Assembly (NCBI GenBank): GCA_016707785.1
Contig: JADJGZ010000029.1
Location: forward strand, 24,633-88,632
Direction of reading: 5' to 3'
From: Bacteroidales bacterium
GTDB taxonomy: Bacteria; Bacteroidota; Bacteroidia; Bacteroidales; UBA4417
DNA: 64,000 nucleotides
Shown here: one piece after another, positions 10,049-19,300 of the stretch
Layout of the letters: each line of letters begins with the position of its first letter
How positions within the stretch are numbered: position 1 is the stretch's first letter
The notes under the pieces: model-generated
Database searches by the model: none
Told to the model about the DNA's origin: nothing
Seen by the model: the letters and a program-made list of their open reading frames with translations, nothing else
Made by a program: the position numbers and the translations under genes

Positions 10049-11417
10049 ACATCCGGTTAATGGTATAAAAAATATTCTCCTGGGGTTCCCCGGTTGAAGA
10101 TGACAGTTTTGCTGCTATTTCACCGGCTGTAAATTTTCCCTGGCTTATCAATTCCCCAACTTCTGAGATAAGGGGCAAATCTTTGATTCGGATGCGCATG
10201 TACACCGAACTGACTTCAATGGCATTTGTAGCCGGGGCATAGGTGAAATCCTGGTGGAACCGCATCAGATCATCTGCCTCCGGAAATGGTTTGGCAAACT
10301 TTTCAATCAACCTGTTCATGGTTTCTTCAAGATCCTGTGCATCAGTAAATGGTTCATTGGCAAGTGTCCAGTATCCTAAAGGCCATCTTTTACTTGAATT
10401 ACAGGGTGTTACCATGCGAATTGATTTTTCAGCCATATTGATCAGAAAGCCGGTGATGCAGGCAATGGTGCTGCCTTCTTCAGAAACTTTTGATGAATCC
10501 ATATGTTGGGCAGCTCGCCCGGCCTTGGCAAATACGCTGTTTGACTCGTTGGTTTGAGGCAACATCTCCACCCTGATCAATTCTTCCGGTGAAAATTCAT
10601 TGTGGATTTTTTCGAGAATGGGTAAGCTCAGCACTGAAAATCGTTCAACAAATCCGTTGTTTTCTTCCGATAGCTTCAGAATGGTCCGTATCCTGTCGGG
10701 ATATTTATAAGCCAGCGCTGTAGTAGTTTGCGGGAAATGCCCTAAAATCCTGCCAAAGTCGGTTATGAATTTTTCGTAGTCAGGATTGTCAAGGGGTTCG
10801 GTGGCATAATAACAGGTGCCAAAACTGCCTGAATTTCCAAGAACATTTTTTACAGATTGCAGTGTTTCATTCCACAATTTTGCATTGTCATCGGTATACC
10901 TGAAAACTTTACTCAACTTCTCGGATGCAACGGCACAAAACCAGCATCCTACCGAACATCCTTTAGTCAGTTCAAAGTTGATGGGAGAATGAATGATGGC
11001 AGCGCTTTTAGCTTTACCCAGTTCAATATAACATCTATTGATCTGGCGCTGACGCCATTTGCGCAATCGTTCATTTTCCGGGGCACATCCAATAGTTTGT
11101 AAACGATCACGATGACTTATCTTTTCATTTACAAACGACCTGTATTGTTTCACAATCGATGGAATTTCGCTGCCTGATTGACGAAACGCTTTTGCGTATT
11201 CAGGATCCGTGAGTATCCCTACTTCATCAGGGTCCAGATCGAAGTTGAAATAAGCTGAAGGGTATGAAAAGTCTGCTGCAGTTTTTTCCCTGAAATCATT
11301 GTCGCAGGTCCACCGTTCCAGTACCCGTTTTGTTTCACCTATCCGTCGGTTATATTCAAGGGATCCTTTCCCCGAAAAAATGGGGAGAATCTCAGTCAAC
11401 TCATTGGTTTCTATCAT
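9987..11417 (-). CDS. PoyD-like radical SAM peptide epimerase
   Basis: This 476-residue radical SAM protein has the cluster motif Cys154-x3-Cys158-x2-Cys161 in TKGCSVGCWFCAVASEK, and a later block, TPCNSSKRWPLGYW, resembling the conserved block of PoyD-type RiPP epimerases. Cys339 (or Cys320) is the candidate hydrogen donor needed to complete L-to-D inversion. Family knowledge: PoyD-like enzymes introduce many D-residues into proteusin core peptides, often in alternating pattern. It is the first enzyme gene after the precursor, separated by 186 bases, and its end overlaps the B12 radical SAM gene. Substrate assignment to the precursor is by context. Confidence 0.85.
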   Translation of the reverse strand: MIETNELTEILPIFSGKGSLEYNRRIGETKRVLERWTCDNDFREKTAADFSYPSAYFNFDLDPDEVGILTDPEYAKAFRQSGSEIPSIVKQYRSFVNEKISHRDRLQTIGCAPENERLRKWRQRQINRCYIELGKAKSAAIIHSPINFELTKGCSVGCWFCAVASEKLSKVFRYTDDNAKLWNETLQSVKNVLGNSGSFGTCYYATEPLDNPDYEKFITDFGRILGHFPQTTTALAYKYPDRIRTILKLSEENNGFVERFSVLSLPILEKIHNEFSPEELIRVEMLPQTNESNSVFAKAGRAAQHMDSSKVSEEGSTIACITGFLINMAEKSIRMVTPCNSSKRWPLGYWTLANEPFTDAQDLEETMNRLIEKFAKPFPEADDLMRFHQDFTYAPATNAIEVSSVYMRIRIKDLPLISEVGELISQGKFTAGEIAAKLSSSTGEPQENIFYTINRMFDYGILDEEPDTSIQHKRLD

Positions 11418-11603
11418 TATATAATTTTTGAATAATTAGGAGCAGAACTTATCCCGCAATGAGAATTTATCAGAAAATCCACTGATTGTGCATTGGGTGT
11501 AAATGATCCCTTGTTCTATGGCGGTATTACCATTTAAAGGTTTTATGCCGTCATTAAAAAAGGTTAATAGAATGATGGGAAATGGCTGATCATACCTTAT
11601 GGG

Positions 11604-12134
11604 TTATATCAGCACAACTGCAAGTTCGGCCACTGCAAATACAGTGCTTGCTGCTTCAAAATCCTGGGCAACTGTAGTGGTGGTTACACTTACTTCAGCT
11701 ACTTCTAATTCGACTACACCTGTAGTATTTGTTGTAACTGCTTCTATATCGCCACCGGCAATTCTACCTAAATCGCTTTCCGAAAGTTCATTCGAAAATG
11801 ACTTAGGTTTCATTGGCAATACCAGGTTCAAGGTTACAGCAGAATTTTTTATAAAACGTACTTCAAAATTTTCAGGAATTTCCTGGCCTTTCGCAGCAAA
11901 ACGTTCACCTATTAGTTTTCCAAACTCCGGGGTAATCACATCCGGCAATATGGCATAAACAGCATTGGCATTGTTTTCATATACATTAACTTTAGTGGTT
12001 CCCTCAAAGTCAAACCCGGCTTCAGTTAAAAATTTCTTTGGATCAGCCAGGAATTTCATCTTATAAGACTCATCTGACCAGCAACGTGCGTAAATCTGGG
12101 CAACAATTGCATTGTTTTTTTCCTCGTTTTTCAT
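11604..12134 (-). CDS. NHLP-leader proteusin-type RiPP precursor peptide
   Basis: The most likely start is the ATG at 12134 (176 residues). An in-frame ATG at 12161 would add nine residues before the leader homology. Residues 1-128 form a long leader resembling nitrile hydratase alpha subunit: the IYARCWSDESYKMKFLADP region, KKFLTEAGF, a VNVYENNANAVYAILP strand region, then a tail ending in LGRIAGG. The predicted core is residues 129-176: 48 residues, with 11 Val, 9 Thr, 8 Ala, 6 Glu and 2 Asp, one Gly, one Asn, and no Cys, Lys, Arg, His, Pro, Trp, Tyr or Met. It ends in AVVLI. The absence of Cys rules out lanthionines. Epimerisation and C-methylation are the changes expected from its neighbours. 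It is not a nitrile hydratase: it lacks the metal-binding Cys motif and is followed by RiPP enzymes. Confidence 0.88.
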   Translation of the reverse strand: MKNEEKNNAIVAQIYARCWSDESYKMKFLADPKKFLTEAGFDFEGTTKVNVYENNANAVYAILPDVITPEFGKLIGERFAAKGQEIPENFEVRFIKNSAVTLNLVLPMKPKSFSNELSESDLGRIAGGDIEAVTTNTTGVVELEVAEVSVTTTTVAQDFEAASTVFAVAELAVVLI

Positions 12135-12161
12135 GTTTTTTGTTTTAATAATTGAAATCAA

Positions 12162-12699
12162 ATTTGTTTGGTGATTTCTATGATGAAGTTTTTATCATAG
12201 TTATATATTATAGATATTTATTTCTGAATATGTAAAAGGTAACATTTCAGGCAATTAGATTTTTAAGCAACAATAATTAAAGAAAGGATTATGATTTTTC
12301 GAACATAAAGAAATAGATATCGCGTGCATTATTAATACATAAAATCATGTCCGGTATTTAAGAATGAATTCATGAGGAATAGTAACAGAAACCGCTGTCA
12401 CCCATACTGTCAGCAGCAAATTACTCGCCTGTCAAAAAAGTGATTTTTGAGGTTTCCTTATCAAGAGCTGTGGCCATCATCCATGATAAATCTCTTAATA
12501 ATAGCTCTTGTTATGATAAAATCCCTCAAAATAGTGGGGGTATCACTGAAATCATGCAAATTTTCGCGATATCTTAAAACTCCACATTACAGAGGTTTTG
12601 CACCAGTTTACTAAAAATGAACTAACATCATAAAGCAGCTCGCTACAACTCAGCTCAGGATAGATTTATTCCGCTTTGCCACTGGTTTACTACCAACTA
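12162..12699. other. Intergenic region upstream of the RiPP operon
   Basis: No convincing gene lies in these 538 bases. The part nearest the precursor is A+T-rich and should hold the operon promoter. A second inverted repeat has arms AAGAGCT at 12463-12469 and AGCTCTT at 12503-12509, about 33 bases apart, and could be a terminator-like or operator structure between the PhzF gene and the RiPP operon. Confidence 0.4.
12178..12200 (-). promoter_or_regulatory. Inverted repeat in the 5' region of the RiPP precursor
   Basis: Seven-base arms (CTATGAT and ATCATAG) separated by nine bases lie 44-66 bases upstream of the precursor ATG. It could be an operator or an mRNA hairpin that controls the high expression a precursor needs. 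No TAnnTTTG element was found between it and the gene. The surrounding 100 bases are very A+T-rich. Confidence 0.3.
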
Positions 12700-13485
12700 T
12701 TAAAAATATATTTCCCCAATTAAATACAATTTCCCCTTCCCGCTGATTTCTGTTCGCTCATTGAGGTATCTGCACTGTAAATACCCTCTGCGTTCCGAGA
12801 GTTGAATAGCTGAAAATTCTGTTTTATTCAGTTGCTTTGCCCAATAAGGTGCCAGGGTCGTATGTGCCGAACCTGTTACCGGGTCTTCTTTAATGCCGAT
12901 CTGTGGGGCGAAAAACCTTGATACAAAATCTACCTGATTTCCTTTGGCTGTAATGATAACACCACGACTGTCGAGTTTTGCAATGTCGTCAAATGCAGGA
13001 GTTACATTAATAATGTCATCTTCCTTATCAAAAACCAACAGGTAATCCGTTTTCCCTTTAAAGGCTGAATGGGGCTTCGGTTCAAAACAGTTTAATAATT
13101 CCGTGCTTAGAGTTACCGGATTAAGGCTATCGGTGGGGAAATTAAGACTTAGGAATTCACCGTTTTTCGTCACGGTCAATTCTCCACTTCTCGGAGAATA
13201 AAAATGAATGATATTTTCTGTATGGTTTTCATAATTAAATAGTACAAAAGCCGCAGCCAGCGTAGCATGCCCGCATAAATCCACTTCCACCATGGGCGTA
13301 AACCAACGGATCTCGTATTGGTTATCGGTTTTCACATAAAATACGGTCTCTGCCAGGTTGTTTTCCATGGCAATTTTCTGCATCAGTTCATCAGGCAGCC
13401 ATGCATCCAACGGACAGACAGCTGCAGGGTTTCCTGAGAAAACCTTATCGGCAAAGGCATCGATTTGATAAAGTTTGTTGGTCAT
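12700..13485 (-). CDS. PhzF-family isomerase/epimerase-like protein
   Basis: This 261-residue PhzF-fold protein shows the conserved N-terminal block VFSGNPAAVCPL, the acidic active-site region NNLAETVF, the GHATLAAAF motif and the C-terminal DPVTGSAHTTLAPYW block. The family folds like diaminopimelate epimerase. Most members outside phenazine clusters have unknown substrates, and no phenazine genes are present here. It lies upstream of the RiPP operon on the same strand, but 538 bases and an inverted repeat separate them, so it is probably not part of that pathway. Confidence 0.85.
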   Translation of the reverse strand: MTNKLYQIDAFADKVFSGNPAAVCPLDAWLPDELMQKIAMENNLAETVFYVKTDNQYEIRWFTPMVEVDLCGHATLAAAFVLFNYENHTENIIHFYSPRSGELTVTKNGEFLSLNFPTDSLNPVTLSTELLNCFEPKPHSAFKGKTDYLLVFDKEDDIINVTPAFDDIAKLDSRGVIITAKGNQVDFVSRFFAPQIGIKEDPVTGSAHTTLAPYWAKQLNKTEFSAIQLSERRGYLQCRYLNERTEISGKGKLYLIGEIYF

Positions 13486-13550
13486 GATTGCAATTGATTA
13501 TTCCTGATATTGGGTGTAATTTAACTGCAGGATAATGATATTATTCTTTC

Positions 13551-13899
13551 TTTTTTTGTGGTTCATTCAAGGCATCATTTTGCTTTTGTTGCTGCAATTG
13601 TTTTGCATTTTTCACTGAAAAAGTTGCTCTGTATCAGCTACATCTGTTTTGTAATACTTACCATCTGTAGATTGCATCTTCAGTTGGTTACAATTTGTAA
13701 CCAACTCACTGCCCTCCTTTGTGAGCCTGTGTTTCAATACCTTCCAATAGTTATTCGGATTGGGGCTGTCGGTTAAAACACCAACTATATCAACGATCGA
13801 AAAGTACCATTTCTCCTGGTCTTCGTCCCAAAGAGAGCGAATTTGCTTCTGCTCAAATAATCTGATGGATGTTTCTTTATTCATAAGGCTGTCAATCAT
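13551..13899 (-). pseudogene. Bro-N / phage antirepressor-like gene remnant with internal deletion
   Basis: Translation from 13899 (or the more typical MNKETSIRLF start at 13884) gives a Bro-N-type N-terminal domain with WDEDQEKWYFSIVDIVGVL, NYWKVLKHRL and SELVTNCNQLK, ending abruptly after DTEQLFQ at 13612. The next 60 bases stay open in another frame and encode a Gln/Lys-rich tail that ends in PQKKKE at 13551, like the end of longer members. The middle of the protein is missing. This is read as a deletion plus frameshift that left the two ends. Such genes are often phage-derived or laterally moved. Confidence 0.6.
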
Positions 13900-14225
13900 T
13901 CAAAATTAGGCATTTTCAAGCTTTATTCATGAGTCTGCCTGAAAAGTATGAACTGAGATTCCTGCCACCAAGTCACGAAGTCACAAAGCTACACAAAGAA
14001 TTAAATATCAAGTTATTAGGCATAGTGATATTGGTGTCCTGGATTCTTCGTGTCAAAGAATTACAGCCACGAATGCACGAATGATTCACGAATCATATAA
14101 TTAATCCTTTGTGTTGTGTCTTCGAGTCTTCCTCGCTAGAAAACTACTCTTTGGAGAGGGCTCAAAGTCACAAAAAATACAAGTTTTAATAATTTCTGAT
14201 GTTTAGGCATCTTCATGCTAGTATT
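13900..14225. repeat. Intergenic repeat-like segment
   Basis: No gene was seen. The stretch contains short imperfectly repeated words of the CACGAAGTCACAAAG type near 13970-14005, related words (CACGAATGCACGAATGATTC) near 14070-14095, and an inverted CTTTGTG/TTCG version near 14107-14130. Together they look like a degenerate dispersed element common in Bacteroidota spacers. Confidence 0.4.
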
Positions 14226-14711
14226 TCATTCCCTGATCTCCCTCACCGGGATCCAGATCTCCTCCTCCGAATCAGCACTGTCATTCCTGTATTTCTCACC
14301 CAGTTTCTCGAAATGAGGCCTGTTATCAAGCTTATATCCCGAAGCAGGTAACCAGGTTCCCATAATATACTGAAAAGCCTTTGCACCCTCGCTTGGAAGG
14401 CCTTTGTATAAAAACACTGCATACATCCCGGCAGGCAACAGAAAGGTTTCCATTCCTTCCGGAATGGTGACCACCTCACTTACTTCCAGGGCGGCCCATT
14501 TTTCAAATTCAGTAAGCGGGTTAAACGATTCAAAAAATCCTTCCGGATAGTTCTGTAATGAATATAAAACCGGCTCCACCTGCAGGGAAATCTCTTTCCT
14601 CCGGGGCATAAAACTTCTCCATAATTCAGCAGTCCGGTTCTGCGCAAACGACATCCTCATCCGCATTCCCACAAGCTGCTTTGCTTCCAGGTTTTCGATT
14701 CGTACTTCCAT
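14226..14711 (-). CDS. GyrI-like / AraC effector-binding domain protein
   Basis: This 161-residue stand-alone ligand-binding domain of the SHS2/GyrI fold shows LEAKQLVGMRMRMSFAQNRT near the start, a central VSEVVTIPEGMETFLLPAGMYAVFLYKG and a C-terminal YKLDNRPHFEKLGEKY segment followed by a strand ending IWIPVRE. Stand-alone members bind small hydrophobic or drug-like molecules, and some hydrolyse them. No DNA-binding helix-turn-helix is present. The RND pump downstream on the same strand is suggestive but is 347 bases away. Confidence 0.8.
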   Translation of the reverse strand: MEVRIENLEAKQLVGMRMRMSFAQNRTAELWRSFMPRRKEISLQVEPVLYSLQNYPEGFFESFNPLTEFEKWAALEVSEVVTIPEGMETFLLPAGMYAVFLYKGLPSEGAKAFQYIMGTWLPASGYKLDNRPHFEKLGEKYRNDSADSEEEIWIPVREIRE

Positions 14712-15058
14712 ACCAGTTTTTTAAATATTTTGTACTGAATTAGATTGTCTCAACGAAAATAAAACTAGTAACCGGGAAATAAAGGGCGAATAATATCTCC
14801 AGGGCTAATAAGATTTTGGTTTTTTATACAGATTGTCTATTATTTCAATTTTCCGAAGAATTCAAGACATGGGTTTCACTCTGGAAAAAACTTGTCCATT
14901 TGAGGGAACTATCTCTGTTTTTCAGGCAGGCAATCCAGAATAATTTTCAAAATAATGGCCTGTTTCTATTCTTTACCGTTAAAAATTTTGAATTCAGTGC
15001 TGATTCTATATTCTGAATTCATTTTGTACCCATCATATTGAGAATTCAAGCCAATCCC
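14712..15058. other. Intergenic spacer, nothing recognised
   Basis: This A+T-rich spacer lies between the GyrI-like gene and the end of the RND operon. A 66-codon plus-strand frame at 14816-15016 has no recognisable features and is regarded as chance. Confidence 0.5.
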
Positions 15059-16354
15059 TCAATTTCCCAACTGAAAACTCAACCTCTTCAATTCCACCTC
15101 AGCTACCTTGGCGGCAAAACTGAGGTTCACCAGCTGGTACCCTGAATTCTCAAAGCTGGCCTGTGCTGCTTTTATATCCAGCAGGGTGGCCTGGTTCAGA
15201 CGGAATCGTTCCATCACAATAGCAATAAGCTTTGCCGATAACTCCACCGTGCCCTGCTGCAATTCAAGCTGCTGCAGGTTGGTGGTATACGACTGAAACG
15301 TCCTGATAGCATCAGCTTTCAGCGAATGGAGGAGGTTTTCCTGCTGCAGCCTTGCATTCATTACATTGAAGGTAGCTACTTCTTTCTGGGCTTTATAGGC
15401 ATTCCCGTTATATATCGGTACCTGCAGGCTGAGCCCGGCATAGGGGCCATAATTTTGGTTCAAAAGGGTAAAACCGGCAGCACTCTGTGAACGATTAAAA
15501 TTCACCCCTGTATTCAGCCGCAGGGAAGGATATCGCTGTGCTGACACCTCCTTCACCACCATTTCATTGATGCGGATCTGCTGCCCCGATGAAAGATATT
15601 GCGGGTTTTGCTTCAATCCTTCCAATACCCTTTCAAGTTGCAGGGCCTGGTCCACCAGTATGGTATCCTGTACTTCTACAGGGACAAAGCTTTTCATACT
15701 CATGATTTCCTGCAGACTGGTCTTCGACTGCTCCACCACCAGCAGCTGGTATCGTTCTGCTTGTTCTACCGAACTTAAATCAAGCTGTGCCTGCAACAGG
15801 TCGGCATCATTGGCCAGTCCGGCGGCTTGTTTCTGCTTCACCCATTCCAGCTTGGTCTCCGACACTTCCAGGTTGGCCCTGATAATCTTCAGGTATTCCT
15901 GCTGCCTTACCACATCATAATAGGCCGTCATCACCAGGGCAATGGTATTCTGGATCTCCAGGTTCAGGAGCAGTTCGCTCTGCTTTTGCAGTTGTTCCAG
16001 CTTCTCCTTGGTGGCCACTACTTTAAATCCGTTGAACAGCAACATTCCTGCTGTCAGGCTCGAATTCAGGGCATTCCCGCTGGCATTGCTCTTGGTAATC
16101 TCAGTGCCATTATTCAACTCCTGGTTTACATTGGTGAGCGACTGGTTATCGGTGATGCTGGCATTTACCGTGGGCAGCGCCCCTGCAACTCCCGGGTGGT
16201 TATTGACTTTGCTGATAGCCACATTGTTTTCTGCAATCCTGATGCCGAAAGAGTTCTCTAAGGTGGTATCAATAGCGGCTTTCAGGCTTAGAAGTTGCTG
16301 GGCCTGCAATACTATGGGAAGTATCAGCAATAAACCGATATATATTCGTTTCAT
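15059..16354 (-). CDS. TolC-family outer membrane protein of RND pump
   Basis: This 431-residue outer membrane efflux protein has a signal peptide (residues 1-18, ending VLQAQQ) and the two helical repeats of TolC-like proteins, including LKAAIDTTLENSFGIRIAENN near the N-terminus and a long QAGLANDADLLQAQLDL helix. It starts 6 bases after the RND pump gene and is the last gene of a three-gene adaptor-pump-channel operon. The substrate is unknown. Confidence 0.87.
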   Translation of the reverse strand: MKRIYIGLLLILPIVLQAQQLLSLKAAIDTTLENSFGIRIAENNVAISKVNNHPGVAGALPTVNASITDNQSLTNVNQELNNGTEITKSNASGNALNSSLTAGMLLFNGFKVVATKEKLEQLQKQSELLLNLEIQNTIALVMTAYYDVVRQQEYLKIIRANLEVSETKLEWVKQKQAAGLANDADLLQAQLDLSSVEQAERYQLLVVEQSKTSLQEIMSMKSFVPVEVQDTILVDQALQLERVLEGLKQNPQYLSSGQQIRINEMVVKEVSAQRYPSLRLNTGVNFNRSQSAAGFTLLNQNYGPYAGLSLQVPIYNGNAYKAQKEVATFNVMNARLQQENLLHSLKADAIRTFQSYTTNLQQLELQQGTVELSAKLIAIVMERFRLNQATLLDIKAAQASFENSGYQLVNLSFAAKVAEVELKRLSFQLGN

Positions 16355-16360
16355 GGCAGT

Positions 16361-19300
16361 CTAATTAAACTGGTTGTCAATCTCTTCCTGTGTTTTATGC
16401 CTTCCGGAGATGTAGGTATACATGGCCGGGATCACAAACAGGGTGAGGATCAATGAGAATAAAATACCTCCCACAATTACAATCCCGAGGGGGATGCGGC
16501 TGGTGGCAGCACCACCAAGGCTGAGAGCTATTGGAAGGGCTCCGAGGGAGGTGGCAAGGCTGGTCATCAATATAGGACGAAGTCGATGGGAAGCAGCTTC
16601 CAGAACGGCTTCATACTTCGACATTCCTTTAGCTCTTTTCTGGTTGGCAAACTCCACGATCAGGATACCATTCTTAGTAACCAGTCCGATCAGGGTGATC
16701 ATCCCGATCTGTGAGAAGATGTTAAGGGTTTGCCCGAAGATGCTCAATGAAAGCACTGCACCTGCAATAGCCAGGGGAACGGTGATCATGATGATGAGCG
16801 GATCCCTGAAGCTTTCGAATTGTGCTGCGAGGATAAGGAAAATCAGCAATAAGGCGAGTGCAAAGGCAAAGCTGGTGTTGGAGGAACTTTCGGCATAGTC
16901 ACGCGAAGGCCCGCTCAGAGAGGTCTGGAATGAATCATCAAGCATCTTTTTTGCCAGTTCCTGCATTACCTCAACCCCGTCGCCCACAGTTTTCCCTTCC
17001 GCGAGGGAAGCGGATATGGTGGCCGACTTATACCGGTTATAATGATAGAGTGAAGGGGGATTGGCATTGGTGCTTAGTTCCACAACCTCCGAAAGGGCGA
17101 TATTATTCCCCAGGTTATTCCTGACATACAGTTTGGAAATATCAGCAGGTTCCTGCCGGTCGGGGAGGCCCACCTGGCTGATCACCTGGTACTGCCGGCC
17201 ATTCATGATGAAATAAGCCAGCCTGCGCCCGCTGAAAGCTGATTGCACCACAGAGGCAATGTCGGAAACGGTAAGTCCCAGTTCCCTGGCTTTGATACGG
17301 TCGATCAGGATATCCACCTCGGGTTTATTGAATTTCAGGTTCACATCCACATTCTGGAAGGTCTTGTCGTTACGGGCCGCATCGAGGAATTTTGGGATCA
17401 CCTCTTTCAGCTTGTTGAAATCGAGGTTCTGAATCACAAACTGAACCGGTAAGGAGCCCCTGGAACCTAAACCCACAGCAATGGTCTGTTCTTCTACCGG
17501 GAAGACTCTCAGGTTGTTGAACCTTGCAGTTTTTTTGCTCAGGTCACGCGCAATTTCGCTTTGGCTGCGTTCTCTTTCGTTGGCAGGAACAAGTCCCAGG
17601 CGGCCAAAGAATCCGTTCATTCCTTGTCCGCCAAAACCAGGGAGACTCATAAAGAAAAACTTCCCTTCGGGTACTGAATCAATCATATAATTGGCAAATT
17701 CTGCCCCTGCATGACTCATAAACTCATAGCTGGAGCCTTCGGGGCCTGATGCCTGGAAACGTATACTCCCCTTGTCTTCCATTGGGGCGATTTCGCTTTG
17801 CAGGTTACGCCCAAGAATGAAGATGATAAGCAGGCAGCCAATAATGATCAGCCACGATAGCCATCGTTTCTGAAGGAATTTATCTAAATTGTATTTATAA
17901 CCCGATTCCATGCCTTTGAAGAAAGGCTCAGTGGCTTTGTAGAATTTTCTTTCATGGGCACGGGGATTGTTCAGGAATACATTGAGCACCGGGGTAATGG
18001 TAAGGGATACGAAGGCTGAGATCAGTACTGCAACGGCTACTACAACCGCGAATTCCCTGAAAAGGCTTCCCACAAATCCCTTGAGGAAGAGTACAGGCAG
18101 GAACACAATGGCAAGGGTTACAGAGGTCGAGATAACAGCAAAGAAAATCTCTTTACTGCCTTCAAGTGCGGCCCTTCGGATGGGCATTCCCCCTTCGAAT
18201 TTCCTGAAAATATTTTCTGTTACAACAATTCCGTCGTCCACCACAAGCCCGGTAGCCAGGATAATGCCCAACAGGGTAAGGATGTTGATCGAGAATCCCG
18301 CAAGGTACATCACGAAGAAGGTGGCGATAAGTGAAATGGGGATGTCGATCAATGGCCTGATGGCGATCAGCCAGTTCCTGAAGAAGAGGAAGATCACCGC
18401 GATCACCAGCAGGAAGGAGATTAGAAGGGTTTCTTTCACCTCCTTAAGAGAACGCCGGACATTTTTAGTGTTGTCGATCAGTGTAGTGAATTGTATGTCG
18501 TTCTTCTGCGATTTCCGGATCTCTTCAAGCCGTTTGTTGAATTCATCGGAGATATTCACATAATTGGCCCCGGGCTGAGGGATAACGGCCAATCCGACGC
18601 CTCCCACACCATTCAGCTTCCAGCTTTGTTCCATCTGTTCAGGACCCAGCTCTACTTTTGCAACATCGCCCAGCCTCACAATACCTTGCTTATCCTCACG
18701 CAGGATCAGGTTACGGAATTCTTCTTCAGTGGTCAGTCTGCCCAGTGCCCTGATGGTGAGTTCTGTCTTTACCCCACTGATCTTACCTGATGGAATTTCA
18801 ACATTTTCCTTATTCAGCACATTGCTGATATCGTTGAATGCCAGGTGATAGGCATTGAGTTTGTCAGGGTCCACCCAGATACGCATCGAGGGCCTTTTAT
18901 TCCCGAAAATGTTCACAGCACTCACCTCCGGGATGGTCTGGAATTTATTCTGAAGCACATTCTCTGCATAATCACTCAGTTCCATCAAGCCCTTGGTTTC
19001 ACTCTGTATGGCCATCAGGATGATGAAATCGCTATTGGCATCTGCTTTGGTAACTACTGGTGGGGCATCAATATCCTGGGGCAGGTTCCTTGAGGCCTGG
19101 CTCACTTTGTCGCGCACATCATTGGCAGCGGCTTCCAGGTCTTCCCCCACATTGAATTCCACGGAAATATTACTGTTTCCAACAGTACTCGATGAGGTGA
19201 TGGTGCGGATACCGGGAATCCCGTTAATGGATTTCTCCAGGGGCTCGGTGATCTGGCTTTCGATAATGTCGGCATTGGCACCGGCATAAGAAGTGCTCAC

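Noticed and set aside
11599..11958. 119-codon plus-strand frame with Ser/Thr-rich sequence
   Set aside because: It is the complement of the RiPP precursor core and tail, an artefact of its repetitive Thr/Val codons.
11604..12134. Nitrile hydratase alpha subunit
   Set aside because: Only the leader-like N-terminal region resembles it. The metal-binding Cys motif is absent, and radical SAM and export genes follow.
12700..13485. PhzF-like gene as part of the RiPP cluster
   Set aside because: It is separated by 538 bases with an inverted repeat, and no step in the predicted pathway needs it.
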